Source: DAIOGN01 sp036745245
GTDB lineage: Bacteria > Zixibacteria > MSB-5A5 > JAUVRN01
Length of the DNA stretch: 15,286 nt
Reading direction: 5' to 3'
Assembly: GCA_036745245.1 (NCBI GenBank)
Contig: DAIOGN010000085.1
Span: 1-15,286, forward strand
Every line of letters begins with the position of its first letter. Position 1 is the stretch's first letter. The notes under the pieces were generated by a model. That model made no database searches, had not been told where the DNA came from, and was given only the letters and a program-made list of their open reading frames with translations. The translations under genes and the position numbers were made by a program. Below are positions 1 through 8,083 of this stretch, piece by piece.

Positions 1-1051
1 GGTCGCCCATCACCACGTACCGGCCGCACGCCAGATAGCCCGCGCCCACCATCGCGGCGGCCGCCACTTTGTCGGCCTGGACGCGTTCCTGCGCCGCCAC
101 GGTTTCGCGTGCCACCAGAACCACGCCCTGCACCTCGCGCAACACGGCGCCCAGGCGGTCGGCCAGCGCGCGTCCCACGAAGTCCACCGCAGGATCGCCG
201 GTCTCGTTGTCGAACACCGACACGGCCACCACGAGACGGGTCTGCGCCGATACGCCGGCGCCGATCTCACGTGCGCGCTCCCATTCCACCGCAAACGCAT
301 CGAGGCTGGCAAACCGGTCGCTCGGCGACTTTGCGAGAAGCCGCCGCACCACGTCGGACAACGGTTGGGAGATGGACGCGTTCACGTCGTGCAACGGCGG
401 CGGCTCTTCGTTGCAGATTTCGTATTCCAGGGCCGCCGCGTGATAGCCGGCGAACGGTCGCTTGCCCGAAATCGCCTCGTACAATACCACCCCGAAGCTG
501 AACTGGTCGGACGCCGGCGTGGCCGGCTGACCCAGCACCTGCTCGGGCGACATGTAGGAGAGCGTGCCCACGGGATCGGCCTGACTGGTGTCGAGCGTGG
601 CCGCCGCGCCGAAATCGAGGATCACCGGCTCCCCGTCGTCGCGCATCATGATGTTGGAGGGCTTGAGGTCGCGGTGCACCACGCCGGCTCGGTGCGCCGT
701 GGCGAGCGCGTCGGCGATGCGCGTGGCCAGCAAGTTTACTTCGACCTGGCTCAGAGGATTCTGCGTGAAGCGTTCCTCCAGCGACACGCCACGCACATAC
801 CCCATGACCAGAGCATGCCCGCCCTCATGCTCGATCCAATCCACGAACGGCACCACGTTGGGGTGCTTCACCCGGCGGAGGGCATCGGCCTCGGCCTCGA
901 GCATGGCATCGAACGCGGGCCCGATGGGGACCTTGAAGGCCACCTCGCCAAAGCCCGTGTGTGTGCCGGCGTAGACACGCCCCATGGCTCCTTCGCCCAG
1001 GAGGTTTCCGAGCTGGTAGGGGGCCTGTCCCGAAGATGTCGTGACGCTCAT
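1..1051 (-). CDS. Serine/threonine protein kinase with TolB/FlgO-like C-terminal domain (3' end outside window)
   Basis: Hanks-type (PknB/PrkC-like) protein kinase that would phosphorylate Ser/Thr on cytoplasmic targets. From the ATG at 1051 the reading frame is open to the left edge, so about 350 residues are visible and the C-terminus is missing. An in-frame TAA four codons upstream fixes the start region. Visible motifs are the glycine loop GEGAMG (19-24), the ATP-binding lysine in VAFK (K40), the catalytic loop HRDLKPSN with D128, DFG at 146-148 and SPE ending at E170. It is an RD kinase and should be active. After the kinase domain, from about residue 275, a segment beginning VVAVSVFDNETGDPAVDFVG resembles the TolB-N/FlgO-like domain often fused to such kinases, usually followed by TPR repeats. 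No transmembrane segment is seen in the visible part. The downstream genes and the target are unknown. Confidence 0.93.
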   Translation of the reverse strand, partial: MSVTTSSGQAPYQLGNLLGEGAMGRVYAGTHTGFGEVAFKVPIGPAFDAMLEAEADALRRVKHPNVVPFVDWIEHEGGHALVMGYVRGVSLEERFTQNPLSQVEVNLLATRIADALATAHRAGVVHRDLKPSNIMMRDDGEPVILDFGAAATLDTSQADPVGTLSYMSPEQVLGQPATPASDQFSFGVVLYEAISGKRPFAGYHAAALEYEICNEEPPPLHDVNASISQPLSDVVRRLLAKSPSDRFASLDAFAVEWERAREIGAGVSAQTRLVVAVSVFDNETGDPAVDFVGRALADRLGAVLREVQGVVLVARETVAAQERVQADKVAAAAMVGAGYLACGRYVVMGD

Positions 1052-1061
1052 GGAAGTCGCT

Positions 1062-1085
1062 TAAAACCGCCCGCAAGCTAGCGGG
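1062..1085 (-). terminator. Candidate intrinsic terminator after the SDR gene
   Basis: Read on the minus strand, CCCGC and GCGGG (1085-1081 and 1074-1070) form a five-base-pair GC stem with a six-base loop, followed three bases later by TTTT (1066-1063). It lies between the end of the SDR gene and the kinase start, so it could end the TPR-SDR transcript or form a leader hairpin of the kinase mRNA. The stem and T run are both short, so this is tentative. Confidence 0.35.
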
Positions 1086-1158
1086 AAGTCCAGTTCAGTC
1101 AAGCCAATGTGCCGTGCGCTGCCGGCCGCAGAATGCGGGAAGGGGGACTGCGAAAGCG

Positions 1159-1893
1159 CTATACCCAGAGTCCGCCGGACACCTTCATGTGCGTGCCGGT
1201 GATGAGCTCCGATTCATTGCGTAAGAGAAACATCACGGCATTCTCAAGGTCTTCATGCTTCGACAGGCGCCCGGCGGGCACCACGTCCTCCGGGTGGGCC
1301 GGGCGATCCACTGTATTCTCATTCATACCTGGCGACACCATGTTGACAGTGATCCCCCATTGCGCCGCGCTTCGCGCAAGCGAGTAGGTAAACGCCAGAA
1401 GCGCGGTCTTCCCCGTGTGATAGGCGGCCACGTTGGGATTCCCCACCAGCCGGTCTGCAAAGATGTATCCCAGGTTGATAATCCGGCCCCAGCGTTTTCG
1501 CCGCATCATGGGCAGCACGAGAAGCGACGTGTTGACGGCCGGTTCCAGGCAGCCCCGGCAGAATCGATGAAACACCTCCGGCGTGACTCGCTCGAGAGGG
1601 CGGCGCTGATAGTCGCCGGCGTTGTTGATGAGAACGTCCACGCGCTTCCATTTCTTCTTCAGCGTGGCGACGTTGCGGCGCACGTCTTCGATCCGGGTGA
1701 GATCGCCCTGGAGCAGAAGTGCGTCGGCGCCTGCCTTCTCCACCAAAGCGGCGACGCGCTCCGCCTGATCACGGGAACGCCGATAGTGCACGGCCACGCG
1801 GCAGCCGCTGCGTGCCAATGACAGGGCGAGCGCACGGCCAATGCCCTTGGCGCTGCCTGTCACCCACGCCGTCTTCCCGGCCAGGTCGGACAT
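1159..1893 (-). CDS. SDR-family oxidoreductase with atypical active site
   Basis: A 244-residue classical-length short-chain dehydrogenase/reductase. The Rossmann motif TGSAKGIG is at 12-19, NNAG at 90-93 and the catalytic pair YHTGK at Y158/K162. The catalytic serine expected after GRII is replaced: the strand reads NLGYIFAD, so Y143 sits where FabG has Ser, and the loop to Y158 is two residues longer than in FabG. The end of the second strand, VHYRRS, has arginines instead of an acidic residue, which usually indicates NADPH preference. Such non-Ser active sites occur in the pteridine reductase-like (PTR1/FolM/TmpR) and related SDR branches, so a pteridine or other non-fatty-acyl substrate is possible; the substrate cannot be read from the sequence. 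It begins 24 bp after the TPR gene, so the two are probably co-transcribed. The start is the ATG at 1893. Confidence 0.9.
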   Translation of the reverse strand: MSDLAGKTAWVTGSAKGIGRALALSLARSGCRVAVHYRRSRDQAERVAALVEKAGADALLLQGDLTRIEDVRRNVATLKKKWKRVDVLINNAGDYQRRPLERVTPEVFHRFCRGCLEPAVNTSLLVLPMMRRKRWGRIINLGYIFADRLVGNPNVAAYHTGKTALLAFTYSLARSAAQWGITVNMVSPGMNENTVDRPAHPEDVVPAGRLSKHEDLENAVMFLLRNESELITGTHMKVSGGLWV

Positions 1894-1917
1894 GCCGGGA
1901 AGATAGGCCGCCGGGGT

Positions 1918-2289
1918 TTAAAGACCCAGCTTGAACTTGAGGTCCCGGACGCGCTGTGCGGCCATCTGGAAGTCCGGGTTCACCTCGAGAGCGCGCACAT
2001 ACACCGCGTATGCGGCCATGGCTTCTCCCATCGATTCGAGAGTACGTGCCTTGCGGAAATAGCCCCACTCATAGTACGGATCGGCGGAGATGGCCTGCTC
2101 GGCGCAGTCGAGTGCATCCTTGAACTTGTTCATCTGCGCATAGGCCGCCGCCTTCCACGCCCAGGCCTCCGCGTACGCGGGGTAGGACGTGAGCGCTTCG
2201 TCGTAGTTCTCCATGGCCGCCTTGTAGCGGCCATCGCGAGCCTGGCGAAGCCCTGCTTCCATCCGGTCTTTCACTTCAGGCGTAAGCAT
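1918..2289 (-). CDS. Small TPR-repeat protein
   Basis: A 123-residue, probably cytoplasmic protein made almost entirely of tetratricopeptide repeats. About three units are visible, roughly residues 10-40 (GRYKAAMENYDEAL), 41-74 (AYAQMNKFKDALDCAEQAI) and 75-108 (YFRKARTLESMGEAMAAYAV). TPRs bind partner proteins. There is no signal peptide, membrane segment or catalytic motif. The ATG at 2289 is preceded by a purine-rich stretch (GGAAGGGAAGG) about ten bases upstream. It heads a likely two-gene unit with the SDR that follows after 24 bp. No specific role can be assigned. Confidence 0.85.
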   Translation of the reverse strand: MLTPEVKDRMEAGLRQARDGRYKAAMENYDEALTSYPAYAEAWAWKAAAYAQMNKFKDALDCAEQAISADPYYEWGYFRKARTLESMGEAMAAYAVYVRALEVNPDFQMAAQRVRDLKFKLGL

Positions 2290-2486
2290 TCGTTCACACC
2301 TTCCCTTCCGGGTTCACTCCTTACTATCGAAAGGTGATACGTGAAAACTTTGTGGATGAGGCTTCATTTGGCGCGAATTGCCAAAGAATCCGCAGTTTGC
2401 ACCGTCCGTGACCGGGGAGCACACGTTCGGCTGTGCCGGATCCGCACAGCGGTGGTGGCTTTCTGAGCGAGTTGTCAGACCGCTGA
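2290..2486. other. Intergenic region with two hairpin-forming dyads
   Basis: This 197-bp gap between the thiolase stop and the TPR gene holds no convincing gene. Two perfect inverted repeats are visible: GCTGTGC/GCACAGC (2430-2436 and 2444-2450, seven-base loop) and TTTGGC/GCCAAA (2367-2372 and 2380-2385, seven-base loop). Neither is followed by a T run on the minus strand, so they are not typical intrinsic terminators. They could slow transcription after the thiolase or belong to the TPR gene's promoter region. Short overlapping reading frames here lack protein-like composition. Confidence 0.4.
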
Positions 2487-3671
<1,185 letters not shown>

Positions 3672-3673
3672 TT

Positions 3674-4543
3674 TCAGAGAGTGGACATGGCCGCGATCAC
3701 GGCAAACGTCTTCACATCGCGATCCGACTGCCCGAAGCCGCCATCGGCTCGCTGAGTGCGCTTCAGGCGATCAAGTGCGAAGCGGATTTCGCGGCGGGCG
3801 GGCGCATACGGCAGCTGAGCCAGCGACCAGAGCGTGAAATAGAAGGGAAACGATTCCCACGAACCTTCAGGGTCACGCTTGGCCTTGAGCGTGTCGAGGC
3901 CGTCGTTGAGGACACGTGGAACACCTCGCTGGGGCATGGCCGCGTACACCTGCCACATCGACGCAGTGCAGGCTCCACAGCAGAAGTAGCCCTTCACGGC
4001 GTACCGGCCCAGCATGAGCCCGCGCATGGCCGCCAGGGCCGTTTGCACCTGGTTTGCGGCGCGCTCGTCGTAGCGCAGCAGCACCGCCAGCGCGAGCTCG
4101 CCGTACACGTGCCGCAGACTCGTTTCGGATGTGGTGGTTTCACCGGTGGGGAGGAGATTCCCGGTGAGGTGCTCGGGGGATTCGGGGAGATCGAAAAAGC
4201 CCTGCCGGTAGGCGGACGCACCGTTGTGCTGCGAGAGCAGCCAGTCGATGCCTTTCTGGACCCACTTCTCCGTCTTGGGAACCTGAAGAAGGCGCAAGAG
4301 CTCCAGGCTGCGCACGGTGTCAGTGGTGGCCCCCTTCCACGAACCGTCGGCCTCCTGGGTTTCCTTCATCCGCTCGATGAACTGCTGAATGATGGAGTGG
4401 TCGCGGTCGTCCATGGGCTGCTTGATTCGTCTCTTGGCCAGCGGACCGTAGATGGATGGCGAACTCTCGAAGAATACGAGAGGATCGTACTTAAGCTTGG
4501 ACAGTTGCGTCTCGTCTTTCCGGCCGTACCCGCTACGGCCCAA
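3674..4543 (-). CDS. Terpene-cyclase-like alpha-toroid (prenyltransferase/squalene oxidase repeat) protein
   Basis: About 289 residues with repeats of the prenyltransferase/squalene-cyclase alpha-alpha toroid superfamily: QEADGSWK (63-70), RDPEGSWE (223-230) and QRADGGFG (264-271), separated by helical stretches rich in Leu and Ala. The N-terminal KYDPLVFFESS resembles the N-terminus of other uncharacterised bacterial members. It is far shorter than squalene-hopene cyclase (about 630 residues) and no DxDD protonation motif is visible, so it is probably not a class II terpene cyclase. A cysteine cluster, YFCCGAC (C188, C189, C192), could bind metal. No signal peptide is seen. The first available start is a TTG at 4543, with an in-frame TAG three codons upstream; no strong ribosome binding site decides the start. 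The thiolase follows after two bases. Function unknown. Confidence 0.75.
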   Translation of the reverse strand: MGRSGYGRKDETQLSKLKYDPLVFFESSPSIYGPLAKRRIKQPMDDRDHSIIQQFIERMKETQEADGSWKGATTDTVRSLELLRLLQVPKTEKWVQKGIDWLLSQHNGASAYRQGFFDLPESPEHLTGNLLPTGETTTSETSLRHVYGELALAVLLRYDERAANQVQTALAAMRGLMLGRYAVKGYFCCGACTASMWQVYAAMPQRGVPRVLNDGLDTLKAKRDPEGSWESFPFYFTLWSLAQLPYAPARREIRFALDRLKRTQRADGGFGQSDRDVKTFAVIAAMSTL

Positions 4544-4712
4544 TGCAAGCTACCCATCGGGGCGGCTAAGGTCAAATCGTTCATTTACTTGTACTCGCCC
4601 AAAGCCCTCTTGAGGGCAATTTGAAACAACTAACAAAATAGTTTTTGCTGGCTGAAACCCCGGAGAGAACCTTTCGTATCTACTAAGGAATTAGGACCAG
4701 GAAAGAGCCTGT
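4544..4712. promoter_or_regulatory. Divergent intergenic region upstream of blaI with two dyads
   Basis: This AT-richer 169-bp gap separates the leftward cyclase-like gene from the rightward blaI gene and must hold both promoters. Two dyads are visible: GCCCTC-TT-GAGGGC (4604-4617) and AACTA-N6-TAGTT (4628-4643). The second has the 16-bp size of BlaI/MecI operators but lacks their TACA/TGTA core, so it is only a candidate site for autoregulation. A TTGAAA (4621-4626) could be a -35 box; no convincing -10 box was found. The blaI start is preceded by AGGAAAGAG. Confidence 0.4.
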
Positions 4713-5102
4713 ATGCCCCGACCCAAATCACCCACGCTCACCGAAGGCGAACTCCGACTCATGCAGATCCTCTGGGATCTCGGCTCCGGTACGGTGAGTG
4801 ACGTGGCCGCGGCGCTGCCCCGCCGCCGGGGGCTGGCCTACAACACCGTGCTCACCACGCTGCGCATTCTCGAAGCCAAGGGCTACGTGATGCGCCGCAA
4901 GGACGGCCGGGCGCATGTCTATTCACCTCTGGTGGATCGCGCCTCGGCCCGTAAGTCGGCGCTGCGCCACCTGGTGTCGCGTTTCTTCGATGATTCGCCT
5001 GAGCTTCTGGTGTTGAATCTGCTCGACGACGAACGCGTCCTTCCCGAGGAACTATCCCGCCTGAAGGCGGCGATCCGCAAAGCCGGCGAGTCCACCCAGT
5101 AA
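4713..5102 (+). CDS. BlaI/MecI/CopY-family transcriptional repressor
   Basis: A 129-residue winged-helix repressor of the penicillinase-repressor family, which binds DNA as a dimer and is inactivated when the partner M56 protease is activated. The N-terminal 70 residues carry the typical pattern: LTEGELRLMQILWDLG, then TVSDVAAAL, the recognition helix YNTVLTTLRILEAKGYV and the wing RRKDGRAHVYSP. The C-terminal helices serve for dimerisation. Length matches the family (about 120-130). The ATG at 4713 has AGGA about ten bases upstream. The M56 protease gene starts 21 bp downstream, the classic blaI-blaR1 pairing. No beta-lactamase or PBP2a gene is nearby, so the signal is probably not an antibiotic or acts on distant genes. 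Confidence 0.95.
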   Translation: MPRPKSPTLTEGELRLMQILWDLGSGTVSDVAAALPRRRGLAYNTVLTTLRILEAKGYVMRRKDGRAHVYSPLVDRASARKSALRHLVSRFFDDSPELLVLNLLDDERVLPEELSRLKAAIRKAGESTQ

Positions 5103-5123
5103 CGCCGGAAGGAGTGTGAACCC

Positions 5124-7913
5124 ATGACCGACGCCCTCTGGATCCGCCTTTCGGAGCAGAATCACTCGCTCTGGGAAGCGATGTTCAACTCTCTCTGGCA
5201 GGGCGTGCTCCTGGTCGCCCTTGTGTGGCTCGTGCTTCGCGCCTTCCCCAGGTTGAACGCCGCCACTCGTTACGCCGCGTGGTATGTCACCCTCCTGTCG
5301 CTTGCGATCATGCCCTTCTTCACCGGCCGATTTGCCGGAGTGGACACCGCGGGCACGCCCGAGCCCGAACGAGTTCTTGCTTCGAGCAGGCCACACGAAG
5401 TCAGTCCGCCCACACACGTGGAGCAGGTGTCGGCCACTCCAGCCACATTCACTCAGCCGCGCCGTAGCGCCCCCGCTCCGAAACCGTCACGACCGGCTGC
5501 TGCTCAGGGGTCACCGGTACGGGAGCATCAAATCGCAGGAAGCGCCTCGGCGGACAACTGGGCCGTGCGCGTCAACGGCGGAACGTGGCTCTGGGTGCTC
5601 AGCTTCGTGTGGTTGGTGTGCGTGGGCTGGAAGTGGCTGCGACTGGGAGGCAGCCTCCGACAGATTCGGCTCATCAAGTCCCGCGCCCAGGTCATGGACG
5701 AGTCGCCCGGCCGTAGCTGGCACGCGTGGTGCCGTGAGGTTCCGCGCTCCAGGCGGGTGTGGCTCGGGTGGTCGGATGAAATACAGGTTCCGGGCGTCTT
5801 CGGATTCGTACGACCGGCCATCTTGTTTCCCCGCAGGCTCCAGGGCACGCTCTCGGAAGCGGAGCTGGAGCAGGTGGCCCTGCACGAGCTCGCACACGTC
5901 GCACGCCATGATGACTGGTGGCAGATTCTGCAACGTGTCATCGAAGGCGCCCTCTTCTTTCACCCGGCAGTCCGATTCGTGTCGCAACGCCTCGCCCTCG
6001 AGCGCGAAATCGCCTGCGACGACTGGGTGCTGCACCGGGTGCGTCGGCCGCAGGAGTACGCCAGTTGCCTTGCGCGCCTCGTGGAACATCGGTCTGCGCG
6101 CCCTCTGCCCGTGCCGGGAGCGGCGCTGTCCAGGAAGCACATCGTCCGGAGGATTGAAATGTTGCTGAGCAAGAATCGAAACACCCGACCGGGGTTGTCC
6201 CGCGCCGTCACGGCTCTGTCGATCATGTGGCTGGCCCTGGCTGTGATTCAGATTGGATTTGTGCGGCCCATCGTGGCCGTCACGGAGCCCACGCCGGTTG
6301 CCGCGCCTTCACCCGTGCCCGCCGTTTCGTCGCCCAGAGCGATGGGCGCGCCCACGCCAGCGCCTGCGATCGCCCCATCGGCACCCCGTGCGGTCGGCGC
6401 GCCAACGCCCACTCCTGCGCTCGCGAGTGTTGCGCCCCGCGCAGCCAGTGCACCTACTCCGCGTCCGGACAGGTCGTCGTCGCGTCAGCCGCGTGCCTAT
6501 GGCTCCCGTGACGCGACCGCTCCCGTGATCTGGGCCCAGGCCACTCCGGCTCCGCCTGCGCCGCCGGCGCCCCCGGTCAAGCGTAAGGGCAACACGCAGG
6601 AACGCTGGGACGACGGCACCAGCCTCACCATCAATCACGACGGTGACGAAATCACCTGGATCTGGTCGGACGGCCCTCAGAAAGTGCGCGTGGAGATGGA
6701 CGGCCGCGTGGAATTCGACGCTCAGGGCGCGACCATACGCAGCATCTCACCCGACGGTTACTTCATCGTGCGGGAGAAGTTGCGGGGACGCATTCGCGAA
6801 CTCGAAGTGGTGCCCGGACGGAAGGACAGCTTGGAGTACTTCTACTTTGAGGATGACGACGCCCGGCCCTTCGACGAGTCCGCCCGCCGGTGGTTCGCCG
6901 AACTCTTGCCCACGCTCATGAGGGAGACGGGACTGGGAGCCAAAGAGCGCGTGGCCGCGCTGAAAGCCGCAGGAGGAACCTCGGCCGTGCTTCGCGAGAT
7001 CTCCTACATTTCCAGCGACTACGTGAAGCGGATCTACTTCACCGAACTGCTCGACAGCGAGTCGCTGAGCCAGGACGACATGACCACCATCTTCCACGCG
7101 GCGGGAAAGGAGCTCGACTCGGACTACGAGATGGCAGAGCTCCTGATCGAATTTGCCGACCGTGTGGAGGGCAACGCGGCCACGCTCGACGCCTACGTGG
7201 ACGCCGTGGGCCGGATCGAATCCGACTACGAGATGCGGCGCGTGATCACCGAGCTGGCCAAACGGGAAGACATGACCGAGGAGTATGCAAAGTCGGTTCT
7301 GGAACTCGCCTGGGGCATGGAATCCGATTACGAGAAGGCCGAACTGCTCCTGGAACTGGCCGAATACAGCCGCGACAACCCGGAGCTGCGCGATTTGTAC
7401 GTGGACGCTGTGGCGAGCATGCAGTCCGACTACGAAAAACGCCGGGTCCTGGAGGAACTCCTCGAGACTCGCCACGCCGATGAAGCCTTCGTATCGAAGG
7501 TGCTGGATGTGGCCGGCACGATGGAATCGGAATACGAGCAAGCCGAACTCCTGATCCATCTGGCGGACCTGGCGAGTGTTCACGACAGTGCCCTGACCAA
7601 CTACATTCGCGCCGTGGACCGGATCGACTCCGATTACGAAGCGCGCCGGGTGCTGTCGGCCATCTCATGGCGTGAAGACCTGTCCGAGGCGGTGAGCCTG
7701 GAGCTTCTGGACGTGGTAGCCCGGCTCGACTCCGACTATGAGAAAGCCGAGTTCCTCCTGGAACACAGTGAAATGTTTGCCACCACGGATGCGGTGCGCG
7801 ACGCGTTCGATCGCACACTCGACACGATCGATTCCGATTACGAGCGCGATCGCGTGGAGGCGGCGTTCTATCGCAAGACGCGCAAGTCGGGCTCGCGGGG
7901 GGGATCGTACTGA
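5124..7913 (+). CDS. BlaR1-like M56 membrane metallopeptidase with long C-terminal SDYE repeat array
   Basis: A 929-residue membrane protein. Four likely membrane segments lie near residues 24-42, 50-68, 154-172 and 361-383. The M56 peptidase sits between the third and fourth: HELAH gives zinc ligands H254/H258 with catalytic E255, and EREIACDDW gives the third ligand E295. As in BlaR1, the peptidase should face the cytoplasm, cleave the adjacent BlaI repressor, and respond to the part beyond the last helix, which should lie outside the membrane. That part is not a penicillin-binding domain. It has a Pro/Ala/Thr linker (about 388-490), a beta-rich region (about 490-600, with DGRVEFDAQG and ISPDGYFIVRE), and nine 34-residue helical repeats from 629 to about 929. 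BlaR1 is about 600 residues, so the sensor is wholly different. The ATG at 5124 has AAGGAG nine bases upstream. Confidence 0.93.
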   Translation: MTDALWIRLSEQNHSLWEAMFNSLWQGVLLVALVWLVLRAFPRLNAATRYAAWYVTLLSLAIMPFFTGRFAGVDTAGTPEPERVLASSRPHEVSPPTHVEQVSATPATFTQPRRSAPAPKPSRPAAAQGSPVREHQIAGSASADNWAVRVNGGTWLWVLSFVWLVCVGWKWLRLGGSLRQIRLIKSRAQVMDESPGRSWHAWCREVPRSRRVWLGWSDEIQVPGVFGFVRPAILFPRRLQGTLSEAELEQVALHELAHVARHDDWWQILQRVIEGALFFHPAVRFVSQRLALEREIACDDWVLHRVRRPQEYASCLARLVEHRSARPLPVPGAALSRKHIVRRIEMLLSKNRNTRPGLSRAVTALSIMWLALAVIQIGFVRPIVAVTEPTPVAAPSPVPAVSSPRAMGAPTPAPAIAPSAPRAVGAPTPTPALASVAPRAASAPTPRPDRSSSRQPRAYGSRDATAPVIWAQATPAPPAPPAPPVKRKGNTQERWDDGTSLTINHDGDEITWIWSDGPQKVRVEMDGRVEFDAQGATIRSISPDGYFIVREKLRGRIRELEVVPGRKDSLEYFYFEDDDARPFDESARRWFAELLPTLMRETGLGAKERVAALKAAGGTSAVLREISYISSDYVKRIYFTELLDSESLSQDDMTTIFHAAGKELDSDYEMAELLIEFADRVEGNAATLDAYVDAVGRIESDYEMRRVITELAKREDMTEEYAKSVLELAWGMESDYEKAELLLELAEYSRDNPELRDLYVDAVASMQSDYEKRRVLEELLETRHADEAFVSKVLDVAGTMESEYEQAELLIHLADLASVHDSALTNYIRAVDRIDSDYEARRVLSAISWREDLSEAVSLELLDVVARLDSDYEKAEFLLEHSEMFATTDAVRDAFDRTLDTIDSDYERDRVEAAFYRKTRKSGSRGGSY
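6333..6467 (+). repeat. 17-residue Pro/Ala/Thr linker repeat inside the M56 protein
   Basis: The region after the last membrane helix contains a tandem 51-bp (17-residue) unit: residues 404-420 begin PRAMGAPTPAP, 421-437 begin PRAVGAPTPTP, and a partial third copy from 438 begins PRAASAPTPRP. It should form an extended, flexible spacer between the membrane and the outer sensor-like domain. Confidence 0.8.
7008..7910 (+). repeat. SDYE repeat array (34-residue period, alternating A/B units) in the M56 protein
   Basis: Nine copies of a unit beginning with hydrophobic-x-S-D-Y-E are visible. Their SDY motifs start at residues 631, 666, 700, 734, 768, 802, 836, 870 and 904, so the spacing is exactly 34 residues after a first step of 35 (one copy reads SEYE). 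Two unit types alternate strictly: one continues xAELLxEhA (for example KAELLLELAE), the other RRVLxEL (for example KRRVLEELLE), giving a 68-residue superperiod. The pattern fits a helical-hairpin solenoid (TPR/HEAT-like). Confidence 0.9.
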
Positions 7914-7961
7914 GGTTAGTTTGGCAGGAACCAAACACTCCGCGCTGTCGCCGCGCGGACA

Positions 7962-8000
7962 GGAGCCCTCACATGTGTGACCCGTGAGGGCTTCGTTTTT
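7962..8000 (+). terminator. Rho-independent terminator after the blaI-M56 operon
   Basis: AGCCCTCAC (7964-7972) pairs perfectly with GTGAGGGCT (7984-7992) around an 11-base loop, followed by TCGTTTTT (7993-8000). It lies 50 bp after the M56 stop on the plus strand. The minus strand has no T run past the hairpin, so it serves the rightward operon only. Confidence 0.88.
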
Positions 8001-8083
8001 CAGGGAGGGCGGTCAGGCTCTCCAGCGGATCTATGCCGCTTATAAGCCGGTTGAAGGAGGAGGCCTCCGTCCCTGTCAGGCGC

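Noticed and set aside
365..1081. Long plus-strand open frame opposite the kinase
   Set aside because: It is antisense to a kinase with every catalytic motif intact; long opposite-strand frames are expected in GC-rich DNA and its translation shows no recognisable domain.
6747..7583. 278-codon minus-strand frame within the M56 gene
   Set aside because: It mirrors the SDYE repeats on the coding strand, is rich in His/Val/Phe as an antisense of repeats would be, and has no domain.
4713..7913. Beta-lactam resistance operon (blaI-blaR1)
   Set aside because: The M56 protein lacks a penicillin-binding sensor and no beta-lactamase or PBP2a gene is present.
7964..7992. Bidirectional terminator serving the had operon as well
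   Set aside because: The minus-strand side of the hairpin is not followed by T residues, so only rightward termination is supported.
8059..8068. GGAGGCCTCC palindrome downstream of the had gene as operator or terminator
   Set aside because: It is short, has no loop and no T run, and lies between convergent genes where no promoter is needed; probably chance in GC-rich DNA.
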